A DNA stretch of 21,853 bases from the NCBI GenBank assembly GCA_026397855.1, contig JAPLUA010000106.1:1-21853 (forward strand), given 5' to 3'. Below, one piece after another: positions 15,955 through 21,853 of this stretch. The translations under genes were made by a program, and so were the position numbers. Within the stretch, counting starts at the first letter, position 1. Each line of letters begins with the position of its first letter. This DNA comes from Verrucomicrobiota bacterium (lineage in GTDB: Bacteria > Verrucomicrobiota > Verrucomicrobiia > Limisphaerales > UBA8199). The notes below the pieces were generated by a model. It was not told the DNA's origin. It was given only the letters and a program-made list of their open reading frames with translations, and made no database searches.

Positions 15955-16949
15955 CAGGGCTGGAGGCTGGCGGCCAGGCGCTTCATACCCTCGTCAATGC
16001 TCACCCGGGGATGGTAACCCAGATCCCGCTTCGCAGCACTGATGTTGAACCAATGCGCGGTGGCCAGTTCGCGGGCGACGAAGCGGGTCATGCGGGGTTC
16101 GCCCGGGAGGCCAAGCAACGCGTGCGTCCGCTCGCACAGACCGCCCAGCATCCACGCCAGTCCGGCGGGAATGCTCTTGTGGACGGGGGCAACTCCGGCG
16201 CAAGCCAGGATGCGGTTGATCAACTCCCAGACCGACAGGGGTTCATCCTGGGAGATGAAGTAAACCTTTCCGGCGACCGGGGACCCGGGTTGCAGCTTCT
16301 GAGCGGCCAGCAGGTGAGCTTCGGCGGCGTTGTCTATGTAGATGCTATCCACCCGGTTCTCCCGCTTCCCGATCCGCCGGATCTGGCCGGCCTTTCCCTT
16401 GGCAATGATCCGGGGCACGAGGTGATTGTCCCCAGGCCCCCAAATCAGGTGGGGTCGCAGCGCCACCGTGGCGAACGACTTATCATTGGCGGCCAGAACC
16501 TCTTGTTCCGCCAGGGCCTTGGTCTGGGGATAGGGCGCCTCGTAGTGCGCCGGATACGCAACGGATTCATCCACGCCTTCCATGTCGCGCCCGTTGAACA
16601 CGACGCTGGGGGAACTGGTAAACACCAGGCGGGATACCCCCTCCTGGCGGCAGGCATCGAGGACGTTCCCGGTCCCCACCACATTTGCCTGGTGATACTC
16701 TTCGTAGGGGCCCCAGATTCCGGCTTTGGCGGCCACATGGAACACCAGTTCGCACCCCTGCACGGCCTTGCCGACGATCTCGCGATCCGTCAGGCTGCCC
16801 CGGAACTGCTCCACACCCGCTATCTCCAGTTCCGGGTAATGCGCGCGGGAGAGGCTGCGGACGCGGGCGCCACGATCCCGCAGCAACCGGACGATGGCTC
16901 CGCCCAGAAAGCCGCCACCACCGGTCACCAGGATGCGCGCGTCCTTCAT
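15954..16949 (-). CDS. oleD: OleD, 2-alkyl-3-oxoalkanoate reductase
   Basis: NADPH-dependent reduction of the beta-keto acid released by OleA to a 2-alkyl-3-hydroxyalkanoic acid. The 331-residue extended short-chain dehydrogenase has the nucleotide motif TGGGGFLG (9-16), the catalytic Ser in FTSSPSVVF (110-118), and Tyr140/Lys144 as YPQTK. The FHVAAKAGIWGPYEEYHQANVVGT region is characteristic of OleD and 3-beta-HSD-like relatives. The ATG at 16949 overlaps the oleC stop as ATGA. A longer open frame reaching 17834 exists, but its extra N-terminal part is the out-of-frame shadow of oleC. The family alone would be ambiguous (other NAD-dependent epimerases); its position after oleA, oleB and oleC makes OleD the strong reading. 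Confidence 0.92.
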   Translation of the reverse strand: MKDARILVTGGGGFLGGAIVRLLRDRGARVRSLSRAHYPELEIAGVEQFRGSLTDREIVGKAVQGCELVFHVAAKAGIWGPYEEYHQANVVGTGNVLDACRQEGVSRLVFTSSPSVVFNGRDMEGVDESVAYPAHYEAPYPQTKALAEQEVLAANDKSFATVALRPHLIWGPGDNHLVPRIIAKGKAGQIRRIGKRENRVDSIYIDNAAEAHLLAAQKLQPGSPVAGKVYFISQDEPLSVWELINRILACAGVAPVHKSIPAGLAWMLGGLCERTHALLGLPGEPRMTRFVARELATAHWFNISAAKRDLGYHPRVSIDEGMKRLAASLQP

Positions 16950-18610
16950 TGCCGGGCAGCCCAGACCGCGAGCTTCTCGCGGAAGATCTTCGCGTTGTGA
17001 CGGATGTCCACGGGAAAGGCGGGGTGAAACAGGATTCGTTTGATCCCACGGGTGAGTTCGCGGCTCGCCCCCAGGGCCAGGAGTTCGCCCCGGATCTGGT
17101 CCTCCGTCTGTCGCCGGGTCTCCGGGTCTAATTCCACGCAGAGGACCGGCTCGGTGATTCCATCCCGCCGCACCCCGACAAGGGCGGTGCGGAAAACTTC
17201 GGGGTGGGTGTTGAAAACGGCCTCGCAGGGGATTGTGAACAGGGTGCGCGTGGGGGTAATCACACGATGCGATTTGCGCCCACAGAACCAGATGCGGCCA
17301 TCGCCATCCGCATACCCCACATCGCCCATGCGATGGTAGAAGCCGCCGTGAGCCGGGTCGGGGATCTTGCCCAGCTTCGTCAACGCCGGACGGTTGTAGT
17401 ATTCGCGCGTCACATTGGCCCCCTTGACGGCGATCTCGCCGATCTCCCCGGCGGGCAGAGCCAGGTCGTCCGACCACGCCGTGATGGCGTCGTCGGTGAT
17501 TCGAACCACCTTCACCTCGATTCCCTCGACCGGCTTGCCGATGCAGACACCGCCCCCTTCCCTGGTGTGGGCAACAGTCTCCTTCAGAATCTCGTGGCTG
17601 CCAATGGATGCGACCGGGAGCGCCTCGGTGGCGCCGTACGGAGTGAAGATCTGCGTGCCAGGTTCGAGCATCCGGGAGAAGCGCTCGAGAATAGCCGCAC
17701 TGACCGGCGCGCCGGCGGAGATGACGCGCCGCAGGGATGGGAACTTCAACCCGTGGGCCACGCCATAACGGCTGACCCGATTGAGCAGTGCCGGCGAGCC
17801 AAACATGTTGGTGACGCCGAAATTCGCAATGCACTCGGCAATCATGACGGGATCAACGCTGGCGGGCCGGGTGGCGTCCATGTCGGGAATGATAGCGGTC
17901 ATGCCCAGCGCGGGCGCGAAGAGGGCAAACAGAGGGAAGGTCGGCAGGTCAATTTCACCCGGCTGGATGCCATAGACCGCCTTCAGCTTCTGCACCTGGC
18001 TCTCGAAGATGCCGTGCGTATAGACTGCCCCCTTGGGGACGCCGGTGCTGCCGCTGGTGAACAGGATGGCAGCCACATCATCCTTCCCGGTTGGTGCCAC
18101 CTGGAACGGAGCATCGGGCCGCACCGGTCGCCGGATGGACGCCAGCGTGGTGCCCCCCCAGAAGACCCGCGGTCCGACTGTCACGAGGCGCGTAAGCGTG
18201 CCGCGGGCCCACCCGAGGAGGCAGCGGGCCACCTGCGCTTTCGGGCTTCCAATGAACGCGCCGGGCTCGGCCTCCTTGAGGCACTGGCCCAGATTCCTGA
18301 GCCCCATCCCGGGGTCAACCATCACCGGCACGGCACCCACCTTGAACAGGGCGAAAGTGAGGGCAAAGAAGTCGAGGCTGGGCGGCACCATGAGAACGGT
18401 ACGCATGCCGCGGGTGATGCCGTAATCAATCAGGCCCGCGGCAATCGCATCGCTCTCCCGGTCCAGCTGGCGAAAGGTGAAATGGGTGTAGCTGACGCGA
18501 CCCGCCGCGTCGCGTCCATGCGGGAACACCACCGCCTGGCGATCCGGCTGGCGCCGGGCCATGTCCGGCAGGTGCGATGCGATGTTAACCGGTTCCCGCG
18601 GCTCACTCAT
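16946..18610 (-). CDS. oleC: OleC, beta-lactone synthetase (AMP-forming ligase fold)
   Basis: Converts the 2-alkyl-3-hydroxy acid into a cis-beta-lactone with ATP. 554 residues of the ANL adenylating superfamily: P-loop FTSGSTGVPKG (184-194), aromatic/ATE motif YGATEA (325-330), YHRMGDVGY (425-433), hinge CGRKSHRV (443-450), and the terminal Lys541 in RHNAKIFREKL. The PDMARRQPDRQAV opening and APVSAAILERF match OleC rather than generic acyl-CoA ligases. The ATG at 18610 overlaps the end of oleB by 8 bases (ATGAGTGA), indicating coupling. It is a separate gene rather than an OleBC fusion as in some actinobacteria. The partner proteins OleB and OleD lie on either side, and these three enzymes form large assemblies in characterised systems. 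Confidence 0.94.
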   Translation of the reverse strand: MSEPREPVNIASHLPDMARRQPDRQAVVFPHGRDAAGRVSYTHFTFRQLDRESDAIAAGLIDYGITRGMRTVLMVPPSLDFFALTFALFKVGAVPVMVDPGMGLRNLGQCLKEAEPGAFIGSPKAQVARCLLGWARGTLTRLVTVGPRVFWGGTTLASIRRPVRPDAPFQVAPTGKDDVAAILFTSGSTGVPKGAVYTHGIFESQVQKLKAVYGIQPGEIDLPTFPLFALFAPALGMTAIIPDMDATRPASVDPVMIAECIANFGVTNMFGSPALLNRVSRYGVAHGLKFPSLRRVISAGAPVSAAILERFSRMLEPGTQIFTPYGATEALPVASIGSHEILKETVAHTREGGGVCIGKPVEGIEVKVVRITDDAITAWSDDLALPAGEIGEIAVKGANVTREYYNRPALTKLGKIPDPAHGGFYHRMGDVGYADGDGRIWFCGRKSHRVITPTRTLFTIPCEAVFNTHPEVFRTALVGVRRDGITEPVLCVELDPETRRQTEDQIRGELLALGASRELTRGIKRILFHPAFPVDIRHNAKIFREKLAVWAARQ

Positions 18611-19496
18611 GGATCGGATGTTCCTTCAGGAACCGGTCAATGATGGCAATGATCTCTTCACCCGCATCCTCCAGCACATAGTGCCCGGCGTCGGGGAAAC
18701 GGTGCACGACGGCTTCCGGGAGGCACTCCGTCCACCGTTGAAGAAAGTGACGGTCAAAGACAAAGTCCTGGTCACCCCAGCAGATCACGGTCGGAACTCT
18801 GCGAAACTGCGCGAGGTTCTGCTCCACCCGGCTGATGAGGTCGTATCCCGGATCACCGGGTTTCAGGGGGATGTCCTGCACGAAACGCAGGACGGCGACG
18901 CGGTTGGCCCAACTGTCGTAAGGGGCAAGGTAGCCCTGTCGAATCTCCGGCGTCAGAGGCTTCCTCCTGGCGCACCAGGTGACCGCCGCGCGGCTGAAGG
19001 CATTGCCCCCGCGGACGAGCAAGGCGCCCAGCAGCGGCGTCCGGCAGAACCAGAGCGACCACGGAAACGGCTTGGTCTTCGGGAGGTGGAACGTCCCGGT
19101 GTTCAGGATGACGAGCCGCTTGATCTTCTCGGGATGAAGCGTGGCATAGGCCATCCCGATCATCCCGCCCCAATCGTGAACCACGAGCGTGAGGTTGTCC
19201 TCCAGCCCAAGCGTCGCCAGCAAGGCCTCCAGGTCCTTCACCCGCTGCTCCAGCGTGTAGGGATAGGCATCGGCCCCGGGTTTGTCCGATTTCCCGCACC
19301 CGATATGGTCCGGGACGATCGTGCGGTAACGACCGCTGAATGCTTTCACCAGGTTGCGGTAATAGAAGGACCAGGTGGGATTGCCATGAAGCATGACCAG
19401 CGGCTCGCCGCGGCCTTCGTCCAGGTAATGGAGCCGATGGCCCCCGAGATCCAGGTACCTTTCCTTGAAGGGATAAAGCTCGGAAGAAACTACCAT
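18603..19496 (-). CDS. oleB: OleB, beta-lactone decarboxylase
   Basis: Final step: decarboxylates the cis-beta-lactone to a cis internal olefin. The 297-residue alpha/beta hydrolase of the haloalkane-dehalogenase type has the oxyanion motif HGNPTWS (37-43), nucleophile Asp108 in VVHDWGGMIG (106-115) and catalytic His272 in PDAGHYVLED (268-277). The Asp nucleophile and the GNPTW motif are what OleB shares with dehalogenases; the operon context argues for OleB. The chosen ATG at 19496 overlaps the oleA stop as ATGGTAG and gives the conserved ELYPFKERYLDLGGHRLHYLDEG opening. The upstream frame to 19577 lies inside oleA and is a shadow. Confidence 0.93.
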   Translation of the reverse strand: MVVSSELYPFKERYLDLGGHRLHYLDEGRGEPLVMLHGNPTWSFYYRNLVKAFSGRYRTIVPDHIGCGKSDKPGADAYPYTLEQRVKDLEALLATLGLEDNLTLVVHDWGGMIGMAYATLHPEKIKRLVILNTGTFHLPKTKPFPWSLWFCRTPLLGALLVRGGNAFSRAAVTWCARRKPLTPEIRQGYLAPYDSWANRVAVLRFVQDIPLKPGDPGYDLISRVEQNLAQFRRVPTVICWGDQDFVFDRHFLQRWTECLPEAVVHRFPDAGHYVLEDAGEEIIAIIDRFLKEHPIHE

Positions 19497-20530
19497 CTCA
19501 AGCCGAGCATCATGCAGTTGAGGCCGCTGCCGATTCCGAGGAAGGCCACATTGTCCCCGCTCCGCAGAACACCGCATTCTCCCGCCAGGGCTGCGGTCAG
19601 GGGAAGGGAAACCGTCCCGATGTTCCCGAGGTGCTCATAGGTGGTGAAGTCCTTCTCAGGGGCAATCCCGAGGGTCTTGAGGATTGCAGCCTGGTGCCCG
19701 GAACCGACCTGGTGACAGATCACCCGATTCACATCCCCGGCCGACCACTTCATCTCGGCCAGGAAATCATTCCACGTTGCCTTTCCGAGTCCTACCCCGT
19801 GCTTGAGCACGGCAACGGAGTCGGTGGACATGAACGGGCGGTCCACCCCGCCAACCTTCTCGAGGCCCCAACGGCAGAGTTCGTGATGCTCGGGGGCGAC
19901 CCGGGTGACACCGCCCAGAAGCTGGTGGCCGGAAGGGTTCGGAAAGCTCCCGTCGGTAAGCAATACCGCCACGCTCCCGGAGCCGCCGGTCAGTGTGGCC
20001 AGGGCGAGCGTGAAGAGCTTCATGTCCTCAAGCCCCAGCATCCGCTCGATCATCACTTCGTTGATCTCGCGGGCCGATTCACACGAAACCACGAGCCCGG
20101 CACGAATCTGGCCGAGTTCAATTCGGTTGGCCACCTCCAGCATGCCATTGAGAACCCCGAGGCAGGCGTTGCTGATATCGTAAACGGCGGTGGAATTCCT
20201 CACCCCGAGACCATCGGCCACGTGGCAGGCGGTGGCCGGTTCGTACAATTCCCGGCAGACGCCGGCATAAATCAGGGAGCCGAGCGCCTGAACGGGCACA
20301 CCCGATGCCGCAAGGGCCTTGCGCGCCGCAACCGTTGCGCCCCGGGAAACCGGGGTGTCGGGCATCCACCAGCGCCTCTCGGAAATGCCGGTCAGGAACT
20401 CCAACTGGCCGTCCGCAATATGCAGCTTCTTGCGCAGCGGCGCCAGGCGCGCCTCCAGCTCTTCAGAGGTCACAACCACCGGCGCCAGCTCGTAGCCGAT
20501 GGCTGTCAGTTCTACTTTCTCGTATCTCAT
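19490..20530 (-). CDS. oleA: OleA, head-to-head acyl-CoA condensing enzyme
   Basis: A thiolase-superfamily enzyme that condenses two fatty acyl-CoAs by a non-decarboxylative Claisen reaction, the committing step of long-chain olefin synthesis. In 346 residues: nucleophile Cys123 in SNACLGVLNGM, Glu97 in RELYEPATAC (the glutamate that reaches the partner subunit's active site in characterised OleA), His273 in VICHQVG and Asn303 in HLGNIGT. A FabH-type KAS III usually lacks this glutamate, so OleA is preferred. The ATG at 20530 shares its A with the TGA of the dehydratase gene (TGATG). The donor acyl chains are unknown, but the upstream dehydratase suggests polyunsaturated chains. Confidence 0.94.
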   Translation of the reverse strand: MRYEKVELTAIGYELAPVVVTSEELEARLAPLRKKLHIADGQLEFLTGISERRWWMPDTPVSRGATVAARKALAASGVPVQALGSLIYAGVCRELYEPATACHVADGLGVRNSTAVYDISNACLGVLNGMLEVANRIELGQIRAGLVVSCESAREINEVMIERMLGLEDMKLFTLALATLTGGSGSVAVLLTDGSFPNPSGHQLLGGVTRVAPEHHELCRWGLEKVGGVDRPFMSTDSVAVLKHGVGLGKATWNDFLAEMKWSAGDVNRVICHQVGSGHQAAILKTLGIAPEKDFTTYEHLGNIGTVSLPLTAALAGECGVLRSGDNVAFLGIGSGLNCMMLGLRW

Positions 20531-20862
20531 CAGTCGTCGCGGCAGGCAGCCGTGAAATTCTTCATCGCGTATATGATCCGGCCATCCACCGACAGGTAGC
20601 CGTCCGCCCGTATCAACCGGCTCGACGGGTCAACCCCGGTGATGACCGCCTCGACCGTCACCACGCCATCGGTGGGGAGTATCTGGCCGCGATAAACCCA
20701 CTCGTGCGGCTGGCCGACGGCAATGGCCTCCATCCGCCGCGTGTTGGATGCCCCGAAGCGTTCCGCCATCAAGACCTTCAATAACTGCAGGAACGATTCC
20801 AGCCCCAGGGACCCGGGACAGACCGGGTCCTGGTAGAAGTGCGCCTTGAAGAACCATTCTCG
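20530..20862 (-). CDS. 3' fragment of PfaC-like dehydratase (last hotdog domain)
   Basis: From about 20856 this frame encodes WFFKAHFYQDPVCPGSLG and onwards to CRDD, ending at 20530. The KAHFYQDPVCPG segment carries the FabA/PfaC-type catalytic histidine, and the following helix LESFLQLLKVLMAERF and the strands HEWVYRGQILPTDG and VVTVEAVITGV complete a hotdog half. The expected start of this domain, the N-terminal strands and a motif like the upstream PPYKFLDRI, is missing. The coding frame instead joins directly, out of phase, to the linker of the preceding fragment. The ATG inside the fragment (20781) is not a real start. The stop overlaps the oleA ATG. If the break is real, this part would be translated only by frameshifting or not at all. 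Confidence 0.8.
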   Translation of the reverse strand, partial: REWFFKAHFYQDPVCPGSLGLESFLQLLKVLMAERFGASNTRRMEAIAVGQPHEWVYRGQILPTDGVVTVEAVITGVDPSSRLIRADGYLSVDGRIIYAMKNFTAACRDD

Positions 20863-21853
20863 AAGCTCTTGGCCAGGCCGGACTCCCTCGGTGTGGGGGC
20901 ATAGAGGCTGGCCTCGCGAATGCCGATCTGCTGGGCCAGGGCCTGTTTCGAGAAGAAGCCGAAATAGGTGTTCCCCTGATAGACAACGCCCTGCCGCGAG
21001 CGCACCTCGTAATCGTAGTGCTGGATGATCATGCCTCCGGAACGGGAAGCCTGCGTCAGGTGCACGTGAATGGAGAGGGTTCCTATGTCCGGCCGAACGG
21101 CAATGAACTGGGTTGCCTTTCCACCCAGGTTCCGGAAGGAGATGTCAATGTCGCTGGTAAGCGCCGATCCGATATAGGCTGCCAGCCAGCCACAGGGCTG
21201 GAGTGCAATCTCCAGGAGCACGGCGAAAGGCATGTCTCCCTGCCTGTTCTCGGCGAAGTACCAGGCGTCGGGGGGAACGTCATACTCAGCCACAATCTTC
21301 CCGCCCGCCTTCATGATCCAGGGCTCGCATTCAATGGCGACGATGCGATCCAGAAACTTGTAGGGCGGTCCGGGGAGTCGGGCGATGACGCGTTCCCGGT
21401 CAAAAATGCGGTAAGGCTCGCCAAATGCCTCGGACGGCTTGCCCACTGCGAAGGCCAGGATGCGGTCGTTGTCGAAAAGCGGTGGCCTCGACGCGGGAAT
21501 AACCCCGTTGGCTGACCGAGCCTGCCAGATCGCCTCTATTCCTTCGCGGGTCCAGCCCTCGAACCGGATAGACATATCGTACATCTCGACGATCGGGCGC
21601 CCGTCGGCATACATCAACGCGTCGGCCACGGCATACGGTTCGGGGCGGTAGCCCAGCTCCTTGAGGCTGATTTCATAAACCACCTTGCGGGTTGTCTCGG
21701 TCACCTGTCCGCGGCATTTCAGCTTCCCTGTTATGCCCGGGACAGGGCCGTGGTTGAGGTCGTCGGCTTCTCCCACCCAACCCATCCGCAACAGCAGGAT
21801 CCGGAGCGTGCGCAGACAGCACTCGTACACCAACGCGCCCGGCATCACCTCGT
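20778..21853 (-). CDS. PfaC-like multi-hotdog dehydratase, partial, frameshifted
   Basis: Its 5' end lies beyond the right edge. The first visible residues, DEVMPGALVYECCLRTLRILL, are the PG motif and helix of one FabA-like dehydratase, so the GTG/ATG there are internal, not starts. A second hotdog follows (PPYKFLDRIVAIE ... PDAWYFAENRQG ... MPFAVLLEIALQPCGWLAAYIG ... DIDISFRNLGG), a signature of PfaC dehydratase domains from polyunsaturated fatty acid synthases. Its Asn in the AEN position suggests a structural or inactive partner domain. Normal sequence runs through GFFSKQALAQQIGIREASLYAPTP, and codon bias supports this frame to about 20862. The remaining codons to the stop at 20778 are nonsense. 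These domains introduce or isomerise double bonds in growing acyl chains. Ketosynthase or chain-length-factor modules may precede outside the window. Confidence 0.82.
   Translation of the reverse strand, partial: EVMPGALVYECCLRTLRILLLRMGWVGEADDLNHGPVPGITGKLKCRGQVTETTRKVVYEISLKELGYRPEPYAVADALMYADGRPIVEMYDMSIRFEGWTREGIEAIWQARSANGVIPASRPPLFDNDRILAFAVGKPSEAFGEPYRIFDRERVIARLPGPPYKFLDRIVAIECEPWIMKAGGKIVAEYDVPPDAWYFAENRQGDMPFAVLLEIALQPCGWLAAYIGSALTSDIDISFRNLGGKATQFIAVRPDIGTLSIHVHLTQASRSGGMIIQHYDYEVRSRQGVVYQGNTYFGFFSKQALAQQIGIREASLYAPTPRESGLAKSFENGSSRRTSTRTRSVPGPWGWNRSCSY

Noticed and set aside
15954..17834. 626-codon frame that would make a much longer OleD
   Set aside because: The extra N-terminal part is the out-of-frame reading of oleC. 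OleD begins naturally at the ATG overlapping the oleC stop, immediately before its Rossmann motif.
17204..18643. 479-codon open frame on the plus strand opposite oleC
   Set aside because: Antisense shadow of a high-GC gene. It has no recognisable motifs, and oleC on the other strand has complete ANL motifs and coupled neighbours.
18561..20599. Long plus-strand frames (18561-19640 and 19631-20599) opposite oleB and oleA
   Set aside because: Arginine/proline/glycine-rich shadows without motifs. The opposite strand encodes full catalytic sets.

Overview
The window is GC-rich chromosomal DNA with about 14 genes in four blocks. The mix suggests a Verrucomicrobiota member, perhaps Limisphaerales or a relative: a two-component-propeller histidine kinase, a Tat-exported Gfo/Idh/MocA protein, a planctomycete/verrucomicrobial-type secreted propeller protein, an SGNH hydrolase and many hairpin-type intergenic repeats. 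This placement is inference from gene content; no rRNA or other phylogenetic marker was used. No tRNA, rRNA, CRISPR array or complete IS was recognised.

Layout. (1) Positions 1-360 hold no recognisable gene but contain a 131-bp MITE-like element flanked by a 9-bp direct repeat. (2) Positions 7614 to 361, minus strand: metG, a secreted serine-hydrolase-like protein, a very large periplasmic-propeller histidine kinase and its response regulator. All are overlapping or nearly touching, so this is probably one operon. (3) Positions 7728 to 13858, plus strand: a MOSC protein, a Tat-exported Gfo/Idh/MocA oxidoreductase whose 3' end is an out-of-frame junction with a second, diverged homologue, a repeat-rich 500-bp gap, an acyl-lipid desaturase, a glycosidase-like beta-propeller protein and a small outer-membrane beta-barrel. 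Convergent to these lies a secreted SGNH hydrolase (15116 to 13878). (4) Right edge to 15217, minus strand: a tightly overlapping operon that continues beyond the window.

Block 4 is the most notable part. It reads PfaC-type tandem dehydratase (hotdog) domains, then oleA, oleB, oleC, oleD, then an Sfp-type phosphopantetheinyl transferase. Every visible junction is a start/stop overlap of 1 to 8 bases. OleA-D perform head-to-head condensation of two acyl-CoAs, reduction, beta-lactone formation and decarboxylation to long-chain olefins. PfaC-type dehydratases and a PfaE-like PPTase belong to polyunsaturated-fatty-acid-synthase-like systems. Their co-transcription suggests a self-contained locus for polyunsaturated long-chain hydrocarbons, with the PPTase arming the acyl carrier domains of a synthase expected just outside the right edge.

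Two genes are broken in this sequence: the Gfo/Idh/MocA gene near 9623 and the dehydratase gene near 20860. In both, codon usage and protein motifs switch frame abruptly at one point. Both could be real lesions or assembly errors, and raw reads would decide.
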